Assembly (NCBI GenBank): GCA_037954235.1
Contig: JBBMOA010000022.1
Coordinates: 3,519,001-3,583,000 of the forward strand
Reading direction: 5' to 3'
From: Aulostomus chinensis
Lineage: Eukaryota > Chordata > Actinopteri > Syngnathiformes > Aulostomidae
DNA: 64,000 bases
Shown: in pieces, positions 34,758 through 45,197 of the stretch
How the letters are laid out: every line of letters begins with the position of its first letter
Position numbering within the stretch: position 1 is the stretch's first letter
Translations under genes and position numbers: made by a program
Notes under the pieces: model-generated
Seen by the model: the letters and a program-made list of their open reading frames with translations, nothing else
The model's database searches: none
What the model was told of the DNA's origin: nothing

Positions 34758-36658
34758 ATGATCAAGTTGACTCCACCTCTGACTCCAGAGGAAGACGCCC
34801 TGGAGCACATTGTTGCCCGTCGAGACAAACCGTTTCTGGAGGGAAGGTTTATCGACTCCTTCAAAGGTATGTTTTGCACCTCCTTTCACAGTCTCTGGAT
34901 TGTTGGGGGAAAGGTGAACCCTCCACTGATTATTTCTTCTTTTTTGAATCTCAAATCTCATCCTTGTCAAGGGAGAGGGCTGTTCACCTGGGAAACCATT
35001 GAACCATCCTCCTTCGTTGTTGAATTAAGGGGGAACATCTTTTCCCGGCAAGGAGCACCCGACAGAGATGGTGTTGATTTGCTGAAAAATTACCTGTTTG
35101 AGTTTTCATGGAAGGGAGCGAACTGGTGGTAAGATATGTGCTTGTTTTTGGCTCTTGTCAAAGTTTTTATATTACATAGGGTTTTTTTTTTTAATCAGCC
35201 GCATAGAGAAAATGATGGTAAAATGCTTTTATTTTGTGGATGGATTTATTCCGAGTGCTTTGCTTGCAGCGTTGACGGTTCAGAATGATTCTCTTTTAGT
35301 GCAGCTGGCCCATTATCTGACTGAGAGGTATGAAAATAATCCAGATAAGTATGAGTTCATCAGGCAGATGCTCAGACAAATGGGCAGACTCTTGCTGGTT
35401 CTAAAGAAGAGGTCAGTACCGACCTTTGAAGATGCCATCAAACCGCACAACTTCTACAAAGTTGCTGAAGCTGTCAGAGACGTTGCTGGTTTTAATGCGA
35501 AGGTCAAGTGCTACAGAAGACCAAGTCTGGCCTTGAAATTAGGACATTCGCTCAAAAAAATTGGGGCCATTGTCCTCAGTGGTGCTTCAGGGAATGAGAA
35601 GAAGATGAAAAACAGCAAGAAATTCATGAAATTGTGTGAAAATGAGTGGAAAGGACTTGTCTCCGGTTCAGCCCTCGCTTCACTGAGGGGCCGAAAAATT
35701 AACAGCCCTTCCACCATACCGTTCACAGGGGACGTGCAGCGTTTCCACAAGTACCTGGAAACAGCATCAGCCTCTGCCCTGGAAACCCTGAAGACGTCTG
35801 AGAGCCCCCGAGACTACAGCGCACTCTGTCGAGTGACGCTTGCGCAGGTGTCCATCTTGAACAAATGTTCCCCTGAAGTTGCAAAAATGGCTCTGAAGAC
35901 GTTCCAAGAAATGGATGAAGTTACCCAAGTGCTGTCCAAACACTTCATCAGAATAAACGTTCAGAGCAGGAGCAGCCAGAAGGTCAACATCTTGTTTACC
36001 CCTGAACTTGTCAGCGCCATAACGCTGCTGGTGAACAAGAGAGAAGTATGTGGCGTACACAAAGGCAATCCTTTCTTATTCGCAAGGCCCAACTCTTCTG
36101 CTACAAGCCTTTACCACGGGAGGAACTGCATCAGGAGTTTTTCAGTTCTCTGTCGCGCAAAGAAACCGGAGCATCTGCGATCACTGAAACTCCACAAGCA
36201 CATTGCAAGAGTCTTTCAGATTCTCAACTTGGAGAACGATGAGCTGGATCACCTGGCCAAACTGTTGGGCCGCAGCATCCCGACCGACAGGGACTATTAC
36301 CGGACACCAGAAGCAGCCGTGGAGCTGGCAAAAATAGCAAAGCTCATTCTTGCAATGGAAAAGGGATCTCTTGAAGGATTCAAAGGAGACTCTCTTGAGG
36401 AAATCAAGATTGAGGGTATGGAGACTTGAGTTTCTATTTTGTCTGCCATTGCAGAGACAAGTCAGCTCTCGTGTTCCAGATGTAGCTACACTGTCTTTTG
36501 CTTTTTTTATCCAAGATGAGTTGGAGCTCGACGGGGAGCCTGCCGACTCAGATGACAGCGATGAGAACAATGAAGAGTCTGATTGTCTGGCTCAGAGGAG
36601 TGGGATGTCCTGTAGCAAGCCCCTCCCACTGCCTCCCGACTGCGAAATGGGTGAATAA
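34758..36658 (+). CDS. SET-half/recombinase-like gene, copy A, about 541 aa
   Basis: Exons: 34753-34866 (ATG 34758), 34972-35128, 35199-36415, 36516-36658. The first two exons have exactly the lengths (114 and 157 nt) and phases of copy B. They encode the N-terminal half of a KMT5A-type SET domain, with the SAM-site KGRGLF motif and FVVELRG. The exon carrying the catalytic half is absent: exon 2 splices straight to a helical region (KNDW-like QNDSLLVQLA, then RQMGRLLLVLKK) and a tyrosine-recombinase-like end with LHKHIAR and LGRSIPTDRDYYR. Methyltransferase and recombinase activity are therefore both unlikely. The acidic last exon ends CEMGE-stop, and the TAA lies inside an AATAAA (36654-36659). 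An alternative donor at 36650/36651, phase 1, could lead on to copy B. Confidence 0.75.
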
Positions 36659-36996
36659 AATGTGACACTCCAACCAAAATCGATGTCACGAAATCTGCCT
36701 ACAGCATTTCAGCCACTTGGTGTGGGTGTAATATCACCATATACTCTATTGTATTACTCTACCATTTTGGGTAGAACACATTTACCCTCCAGCTTACAGA
36801 TTTTCCTACTCGGTTCACTCTCCAAGTGTGAGACTTCCCCACATTTGAGTCTTAGTGATTGTTGATGTCAGACCCTGGCAACTGCTGCAGAAAACGATGC
36901 TTTGGATCCAGGGCTTTTGCTTGATTTATTTGATAGTTGGTTTTCATTCATTGACAGTGTTTTTCACATGTTTTTGCAGCATTTTCTAATCTAATT

Positions 36997-37350
36997 CAGG
37001 GGTGCCCAGACTTTCTCCCTCTGAGGGCTGAACCTGGAACTTGATGACAGGCCAGAAGCAAACACACATTACGTTGCGGGACACAGTGCAAGTCCATTTA
37101 TTTCCTCACCTGGCTTGAGCCAAACTGGCGCCTGATCAAATTATGAAAAAAATAAAAAAATAAATGGGGATCTTTCACATTTAGAGAGCAGTTTTACCTC
37201 ACAAAAAAAGAAGATTGTATAAATTGTGATTTACAGAATGATTTTAATGTTTTGTTTTGTTTTTTTCTATGAATTGTCATGTTGCAGGTTAAATCAAACC
37301 ATGTGTGGGGCTAAATTCAGCCCATGGAACCCACTTTGGACAGCTTTGGT
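36997..37350. mobile_element. Non-autonomous hAT-like element
   Basis: The left edge CAGGGGTGCCCAGACTTTC and the right edge CACTTTGGACAGCTTTGGTC form imperfect terminal inverted repeats of the GGGTGCCCAAACTTT type common in vertebrate hAT relics. The body of about 350 bases has no transposase. The upstream in-frame ATG at 37324 of copy B would lie inside this relic. Confidence 0.55.
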
Positions 37351-37480
37351 CTAACTTTTAACATGATACTGTTAAAATTGTGTCATAGAATGATGCACCT
37401 GCAGCGAGGCGATTATATTAAGAATCAGAGAATGGCGGGGATGTGCTTACATCCTGATTGTACTTGCATGCATTTTCCAG

Positions 37481-40400
37481 AAAGTACAGCGCAGCACAGA
37501 AGGCAACTGACTCCTGAGCAAGACGCCCTGAAGCACATAAGGACTCGCACAGACAAGCAGCACCTGGAGGAGAGGTTCATCGACACCTGTAAAGGTAGCT
37601 GGTGCTCCTTGGGCAGGCGTGCTGAGGGCAGATGGACTCAAAAACTCTCTGACGCTCGAGTTTTTAGTCATTTTTCTTTCAGTAATATTTTTGTTTAATT
37701 TGTGTCTTTCACAAAGACTCTGTTCCTCTCTGTTGCTATATAAACATTTGTCAGAGCAAAAACAAAGTCACTTTTTAATATTGTTTTCTAGGTAAAGGCG
37801 TGTTTACCCGTGCAGCCATCGAGCCATCCAGCTTCGTTGTGGAGTACCGGGGGAATACCTTCCCTCAAAAGGAAACCAGGAGAAAGAAAACTGGCGATAC
37901 TGTGAACAAATATTTGTTCGACTTCTCGTGGGATGGAAGAAACTGGCGGTCAGTTGACGGTTTATGTTCTCCATTTTGCAGGCACCAGGGCTGCACAAGA
38001 AATCAAAATGTAATCACTTACTGCAGTTGTGTGTCAAAATATGATTTTAGCTTAAATATTGTCACGCTGCAGGCTGTCCTTCTACACATCTTATTCTAGG
38101 CTATAGCAAACATCTGTCTCATACAGACACACACAAAAATCACACATATCATTTTAATAAAAAATGTTTTTTGATGAAACCGGGAATGTTGACGTAAAAA
38201 CTGGTATTCACTCTAATATCACAGATCATTTCACAGCTGCAGTGTCTTAATGTGCTCGTAAGTGTCAGTAGTTTCAGTGTGTTTTTGACTAAACTGCGTT
38301 CACCTTGTGCTGTGGTAAATATTACATTTGCCGTGGATGATTCATGAAAAGTAATTCTTTTTTCAGGATTGATGCTTCCAAAGAGGACGGGACCCTCGGG
38401 AGGCTCGTGAACGACGATCACATAAATCCCAACTGTGAAATAAAGAAAATATTTGGCGCTGGAAGACCACACTTGTGCCTGTTCGCAGTGAGGAAGATAT
38501 CTCCGGATGAGGAGATAACTTACAACTACGGGGACTCGTCTTATCCGTGGCGATCGAGTGTACGTTTGTGTTCAGCCTTGGTTATGATGACATTGCATTT
38601 TCTGAATATATTAGCCTGCAGCTGTCTAACATTTTGTCGGCAGCTGTTCAACATTATTACCGTTGAGTTGTTGTTTTTTTTAATTTATTTGTTATTTTTG
38701 TTTTTTTACATGATTCAATACTTCAAGCAAATTGTAATGTGACCAAATGTCTTCATGAGTTTCCCAACTTCTTCATATTTACAGGAAACGGAAGAAGAAC
38801 GGAGTCACTCCCAAGGAGACCCGGACAGTGATGCGTCTTCAGAAGAGGATGAAAAGGTCGGTGCTGCAGGGATTTCCCCTCCTCAGGTGTAGTCACAGGC
38901 CACGTGGGCGTGGGTGGCGGTCTAACACTGACTGTCCAACTGCGACTGACTATTGTCTCGTTATAAATCTAGATTTACTCATGTAATCCAGAACGTTTTC
39001 AGGAAAAAGAGCAAATGACTATCAAACTTCCCCCCAACTTTCCCAATGTCCCCCCAAAACCCTCCCCTTATTCTTTTTCCCATCCTTGGCCCTAATTCTC
39101 CGTTGTAACTTGCAGGCGGGGGAATGGGAGGGAAGTCATTTCAAGGCTTTTAGACTCATTTGTCTTTCACTCTATACATTAAGTCTTCCTTTGGTATTTT
39201 GGTGAAGCCTATGAAAGCATGATCCTTCTTCCAGTTTGAGGAGTACATTCCTGAAGTTGGGAGCGACGATGACAGCAGCGATCAGCAGTGTCAGAAGATC
39301 GATCCAGATGTGCCCGAGTCCAGTCGTTCTCGGCGGGGTTCTTCACGCATCCAGCAAGAGGATAAGAGTGATGGCAGTTCTGATGACTCGATCTCAGACG
39401 AGGACGACCCCGATGGCTCCAAAAACAAAGATCCTGAGCCCCAGTCTGAGGACACTTCTTATACCAAGAGGAATTACTGTTATGTTTGTGGGAAACCTCA
39501 GTCCAAAATCAGCCGTCATCTTTTCACCCATAGAAACGAGGAGCCTGATATTGCACGAGTGTTTGCGTTACCCCGAACTTCCATAGAGAGGAAAAGAGAA
39601 CTGCAAGTGATACGCAATAAAGGGAATTACAAACATAACCAGGAGGTTCTCCAGAGCCGCAGTGGACCACTGAAAGTGATCAGGAGGCAACAGCATTTGT
39701 CGCCGATGGCTAAAAACTTTGCAATCTGTCTATATTGTAAAGGCATGTATGTTCGCAAAGACCTGTGGCGGCACAAGCAAAATTGTGCCTCGAAAATGAT
39801 GAAAACTTTGAGAAGTTGCAGGAATACAGTGTTATCTTTCGTCACCGTGGAGGAGATGACATACTCCCAAGATGATGTGAACGGCATATTAAAAAATATG
39901 AAGCGAGATCAGATTGGATCTGTAGTTAAGAACGATCCCCACATATTGCTGCTGGCAAAGTGTTTAGATTGCAAAAGTATTGACCTAAAACCAAGAAAAA
40001 CTGCGTACATCTCACAGAGACTCAGGGAAATGGGAAGGCTCCTATTGACACTGAGGAAAAAGTCGATTTCTACGTTTGAGGAGGCTATGAAACCTCAAAA
40101 CTTCCCCAAACTTGCTGAAGCTGTCAGGGAGCTGTCTGGTTTCAGTGAAGCGACAAAATCCTGCAACACCCCGAGTGTGATGCAGAAGTTGGGATATTCG
40201 CTCAGGAAAATGGCCAACATCAACTTTGCCAAGGCTATGAGAGAAGACGCTGATAAACAGACGCTACACGATGCAGAAAAGTTTATGCAACTGTGCAACA
40301 AAGAATGGAGCAACCCCCTTCCACCGAGATCCTGCGTCGTCCGCACCTCAACCATGACGTTCACACGGGATGCGCAACTTCTCCACCACTGCATGGAAGA

Positions 40401-42919
40401 GATCTTAGCCTCCGCAGTGGAAAGCCTGACCTTGTATGACGTGCCACAGGTCTACAAAGCACTCTGCAAAGTGACACTCGCTCAAGTGTCAGTCATAAAC
40501 AAGTGTAACTCGGATGTTTCAAAATTAACACTGCAGGCATTCGAGGAAAGGAAGGAGGCTGTGCTCCAGGACGATGCTACCGTGTGCCAGCCGCAGCTCC
40601 AACACCTGCTGTCCAAACACTGCGTGACGCTGAGTGTTATAGGAATCAGTGGGAAACATCTGGCCCTGATGGTGACTCCTAAACTGCTCGGTGCGATAAC
40701 GCTGCTGGTCAACAAGAGAAAAGCCTGTGGTGTGCATGAACAGAATCCCTTCTTATTTGCAAAGCCTGATGGCAAATGTGCCAGTATCTTCCACGATCAC
40801 CAGTGTGTCAGGACCTTCACTGAACGCTGCGGGGCAAAGGACCAGACTCACTTCAGGTCTGAGTTGTTTCGCAAGCACTCTTTGAGGATATTCCAGATTC
40901 TCAACCTCGCAAACGATGAGCTCGGTCAACTAGCCGAAATGTTGGGCTGTGGCATCTGTACGGACAGGCAGTATTACCAGTCGCCAGAGGCAGTTGGAGA
41001 CATTGCAAAAATTGCAGCGCTGATCTCTGCAATGGAGGATGGCTCAATGGAAAGATTCCAAGGAAAATCTCTCAAGGACATTGAGATTCCAGGTATGTTT
41101 AGGATCCTTGCATACTGAGAGGACATCTTAAAGGTCAAGCGTGTTAACTCTATAAATAAAACCCCTCACCATTTATTTAAGCTGACTTATGGACGTGGGT
41201 GTTTCAGTAGAGTTGTGTTTCAGTGCCAGGTATTTTTAAATTTGTTTTTGGTTTCTAAACGGACCTCCTAACTTCCCTCTACTCACACATGTACCCTGCA
41301 GATGAGCTGCTGCCAGATGTGGCGCAGGACGACCCTGAAGGCAGCGACGTCGAGGAGGACAGTGTGGAATCGGAGAGTTTTTTCCAGCTGAGCGGTAGGA
41401 TTTTAAATGAACTCTCCATGTACATGACGTAAGACTGAATCCTGCGACCTGGAAGTCAGTTAGCATGGTTACACATCAATGTGATCACGTAGCTTTTCTC
41501 TCGGTACGGAGGTGTGTTCTCTGAGTAGTGGTCATCTAACTTCATTGAGTATTTCACCTTGGAGATGGTGTTGAAACTGAGAGGACACATTACTGGATTA
41601 CCACACATGCTATTCTTCTTGTTTTTCTCCAGAAATGTTAATAGCCAAAGCTACAAAAAAGCAATAAGAAAGGGAACTAAAAAAGGAAAAAAGTATTTTA
41701 CTTACCAGCAGGATGTAGATGTAGTTGTCAGCGAGGGAAATGACATCATTTGTGTCTTAACCTCCATCTCCTCAAGGTCCCTCCTCTCCAAAAGACTCCT
41801 TCTCGCCACCTTCCCAACCTCCCCCCTCAAGGAAACGAGGCCGGCCCAGGAAAATTAAGTGTGGAACGGTGTCACCTGAGTTCAACGATGACAAAAATGA
41901 TGGGGCAAATGCACGTGAAACCAGCGGAGGAGGTTCCCAACAACCTCCCTCAAGGAAACGAGGCCGGCCCAGGAAAATTGAGTGTGGAATGGTGTCACCT
42001 GAGTTAAACGATGACAAAAATGATGAGGTGAACACAGGAAAAGATGGGAAGTCAGAGGAAATGCATATGAGCGGCGCTGTTGACTCAGACGAAGGAACTC
42101 CAGCTCGCAGCAACAAGGGTGCATCAGACAATTTTTGCAGTGATCCACTTGAAACCAGCAGAGGAGCTTCCCTATGTCCTCCCTCAAGGAAACGAGGCCG
42201 GCCCAGGAAAATTAAGTGTGGAACGGTGTCACCTGAGTTAAAAGATGACAAAAATGATGGGGTGAACACAAGAAAAGATGAGAAGTCAGAGGAAATGCCT
42301 ACGAGCGGCGCTGTCGGCTCAGACGAGGGAACTCCAGCTTGCAGCAACGAGGATGCATCATACAGTTTTTGCGATGATGATGATGACATGATTGTGGACT
42401 TTGACATGGACTTTGACGTAGACACAGACGAGGACATTGACGGGAATAGAGCAAACAACGAAGATGACCACACAAACAGCCAAGGGGCGACACCAGAAGA
42501 GGACGAGGAGAGGGAAGAGGGCCCTCCCGACAAGGCCGCGGCTGAAGAGACGATGGACAGCGATGCAGCCACTCACACGGCGAGAGGAGAGGAGGACAAG
42601 GACCAGATGGGTGTGGGGAGCAGTCTTCCAACTGCCAGCTGGAATACAGGTGAAACAAACCATAGGTTTCATGCTTCTAAAATGTATCATAATATTTTTC
42701 TCATCCTCGGATAAGAAGGTGATATCATACAATTCACATTATATTCATGTTAACGGGGTTTTTTTGCATATGTTATCATCTTTAACAGCTTTTCTGCCTG
42801 CTGATGAAGCTCCTTCATGCTTTGTATGCATTGAGCTAAACACAGAGATGTTGCGGAGCTTTAAAGACGAGTGTTTTCGAATGTATTATTCAGTTGGTGA
42901 GAGTAACCGCTGGATTTGA
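37481..42919 (+). CDS. KMT5A-like SET + zinc finger + recombinase-like + AT-hook gene, copy B
   Basis: Exons: 37481-37594, 37792-37948, 38367-38559, 38785-38856, 39235-41092, 41302-41394, 41777-42649, 42789-42919 (stop) or donor at 42896. At least 1163 codons, all phases consistent; the start exon is unresolved. The SET domain is complete (GKGVF, FVVEYRG, RIDASKEDG, LVNDDHINPNC, YNYGDSSYPW) and resembles KMT5A, but NHS is replaced by NDD. Next come an acidic linker, two zinc-finger-like motifs (YCYVCGKPQ...HLFTH; CLYCKGMY...RHKQNC), a helical region, and a tyrosine-recombinase-like end (RKHSLRIFQILNL, LGCGICTDRQYY) whose usual R and H positions are altered. Three AT hooks follow. I recall similar SET fusions being annotated in other fish as KMT5A-like; function unknown, chromatin role inferred. 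Confidence 0.83.
41825..42234 (+). repeat. Three AT-hook coding repeats in copy B
   Basis: The unit PPSRKRGRPRKI followed by CG-V-SPE-DDKND occurs three times (near 41821, 41946 and 42181), spaced about 120 and 235 nt. KRGRPRK is a canonical AT hook that binds the minor groove of AT-rich DNA, so a tandem triplet would give multivalent binding. Between units lie acidic, Ser/Gly-rich linkers that are also partly repeated (MPTSGAVGSDEGTPACSN and a near copy). Confidence 0.9.
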
Positions 42920-43333
42920 GATGTCTCCTACTTCTCTATAGAGTCCATTCTCACTGCTTGTGCGCTGGAGGAGGCCAGTATTCACATCTCACTTGTGTGC
43001 GTTGAAATTTTGGACCAGAATTGACTGGAAGATATTTGTGATGTCACAAATCCTGCCAGGAGGCCCCTTCTAGATTCAAGCTTTGCCCACGGATCATTCA
43101 ACTGCAGGAAGAAGACCAGACGTTTTAGACTGGAGGGAGACTTTTGAAGTACACAGAAGAACCAAAGCTTTACCGTCTCAAGCAAAGACGATGGACAGAT
43201 TTAAAATGTAAACTCCCAGCAGCGCTGGATGCTGTTCTCAAAAACTGAGCGCCGCTGCATCCCTCTCATTATTAGATCAATTCTAATTCTAGCAGCCTCT
43301 GTTACGGTGTAATGTCTTGGCGTTCGTTATCGC

Positions 43334-43339
43334 AATAAA
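43334..43339 (+). terminator. Possible polyadenylation signal of copy B
   Basis: AATAAA lies 415 bases after the stop at 42919 and only about 70 bases before the first recognised exon of the next ZMYM gene. If used, copy B is a separate gene; if skipped, the two could be joined. Confidence 0.45.
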
Positions 43340-43408
43340 ACATAGCAAAACATGTCTTGCACTTGCACTAAAACTACATCTGAGCACTTTTTATTACATT
43401 TTACAGCA

Positions 43409-45136
43409 ATGAAGATGAAATTATCTCCTGCACTGCTTGAGATGAAAGAACTGAAGATATTAATACCAAAGCTGAATATTGTGAGTATCTATTTTTCTGT
43501 ACTGTCCTATAAATATAACGCCGAAAAGGAACTCTTCTGCCGAATAGTGACGCATGCTGAGTGTGCTCACAGCCAGAAATGTAAAGAATTTGAAGTCGTC
43601 CATTTTCATCTACCACGTGATGAGGGCACATCTATTTACTAAAGAACAGTATTCCTGATGAACTGTCCCCCTTGTTGCTAGGAGAAGCTCCAGCCTCGTC
43701 TCCGATTGTCCCAGCTGCCATCTTTGAGTAACTCTATAACGGCGCCGGAGGAAGATCAGTCCAACCCTGACCAAAACAAGCCGGGCCATGAAAAGGTCAG
43801 GGCTCACATGAGCTGTAGTCGTGAGAAGGGGAACATGAAGTATGAGATTGTGAATGTCATCTAAGATATCACAGGATGGCTTTATTCTGTATTTCTCTTA
43901 TTGCACATTCATCCCCCTGGTGGATTAATGTGCAATAATGCTAATAAAGGAAATACATGGGGAAAAGGGGCATTGTGCTTACACCTTGTCTACTTTATGG
44001 TCTGCTCCTTGGAGCTTGAAATCCTTGAGTTTCTCTCTAAAAACGACACATTCTTAAATATGTCAAGCACGGAATTTAAACATCGGAGGTCAGAATTTGA
44101 ACGCTGCATTATAAGCCACTTGTATTTTAAAAAGTGTTTAAAAGGAACAGAATTAGATGGTTTGAAATTCGACTATTGAGACTTGAAAGTGCCGTTATAA
44201 CCTACGACACGTTGGTAACTAACCTCCTGAGGCCAGAGAGGTCACTGAGAAACTGGATAGAATTGTCATTGTCCATCTAAACCTTTAGTACCCTGCTTCT
44301 GCTGGTCATAAACTCACTGAATGAAAACCAAAAACAGGTTAACCCTTTGGTTTGTACTTTTAACGGAAGGCTTTTGCTTTTCTGGTCATTAATTTTTGCG
44401 CCTAAATTGATGTTGATTTTACTTTCAGTCTTAAAATTAGAACAACCCAGGAGTTGCATCAGGTCCAAACAGCTGACAAATTCCACAAAACGTCGTACAA
44501 TAAGCAGAAGGTTTTTTTTTTAATCTCCTCCGTTACCCATCAGGCCACCCACATGACCTGCTCCCACTGCCGGACGAGCATGTTGAAGGGTCAGACGGCG
44601 TACCAGAGAAAAGGATTCTCAGATGTCTTCTGCAGCAAAGCCTGCCTCTTTGGAACGTTTCCCATCATCAAACCAGTCGCCAAGACTTGCCATTCCTGTC
44701 TCAGGTGAGTCTGTGAAAAATGTCACCTCATCTACTCGCATTTACATGTCGTATACATGCACTTACCGTGTCAGTATGGAAATTTAAACCCCCGTTTACT
44801 CCCGACTGTTAACTGCCGTTTATTATATCTCATGTTTATATGTCTAATTTCCACGTGTTGATGGCTACCACTGACTTTGTGCTGAGAGAGGAAATTCCCC
44901 TGAATACCAAACAATCGAATTAAAGTTGCTGTGGAGTTCCAGGATCGTTATGTGTGACCTCAAATTGTGACTCGTGTCGTTTTCGGTCAGATACCGGATA
45001 GAAAACACGCGCTTGACAGGATTGTAATTAGTCGTTCCTGCTAGCCTGCTGATCTCCGTTTGGATCGGACTGACATCGTACTTTTTCACAAACCGGACTA
45101 CAATTCTCAGATTTTGTGGTAAGAGATCAACTACTC

Positions 45137-45197
<61 letters not shown>

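Noticed and set aside
41772..42572. Minus-strand serine-rich frame of 266 codons
   Set aside because: Complement of the acidic AT-hook exon of copy B; Ser/Leu richness comes from the repeat on the other strand.
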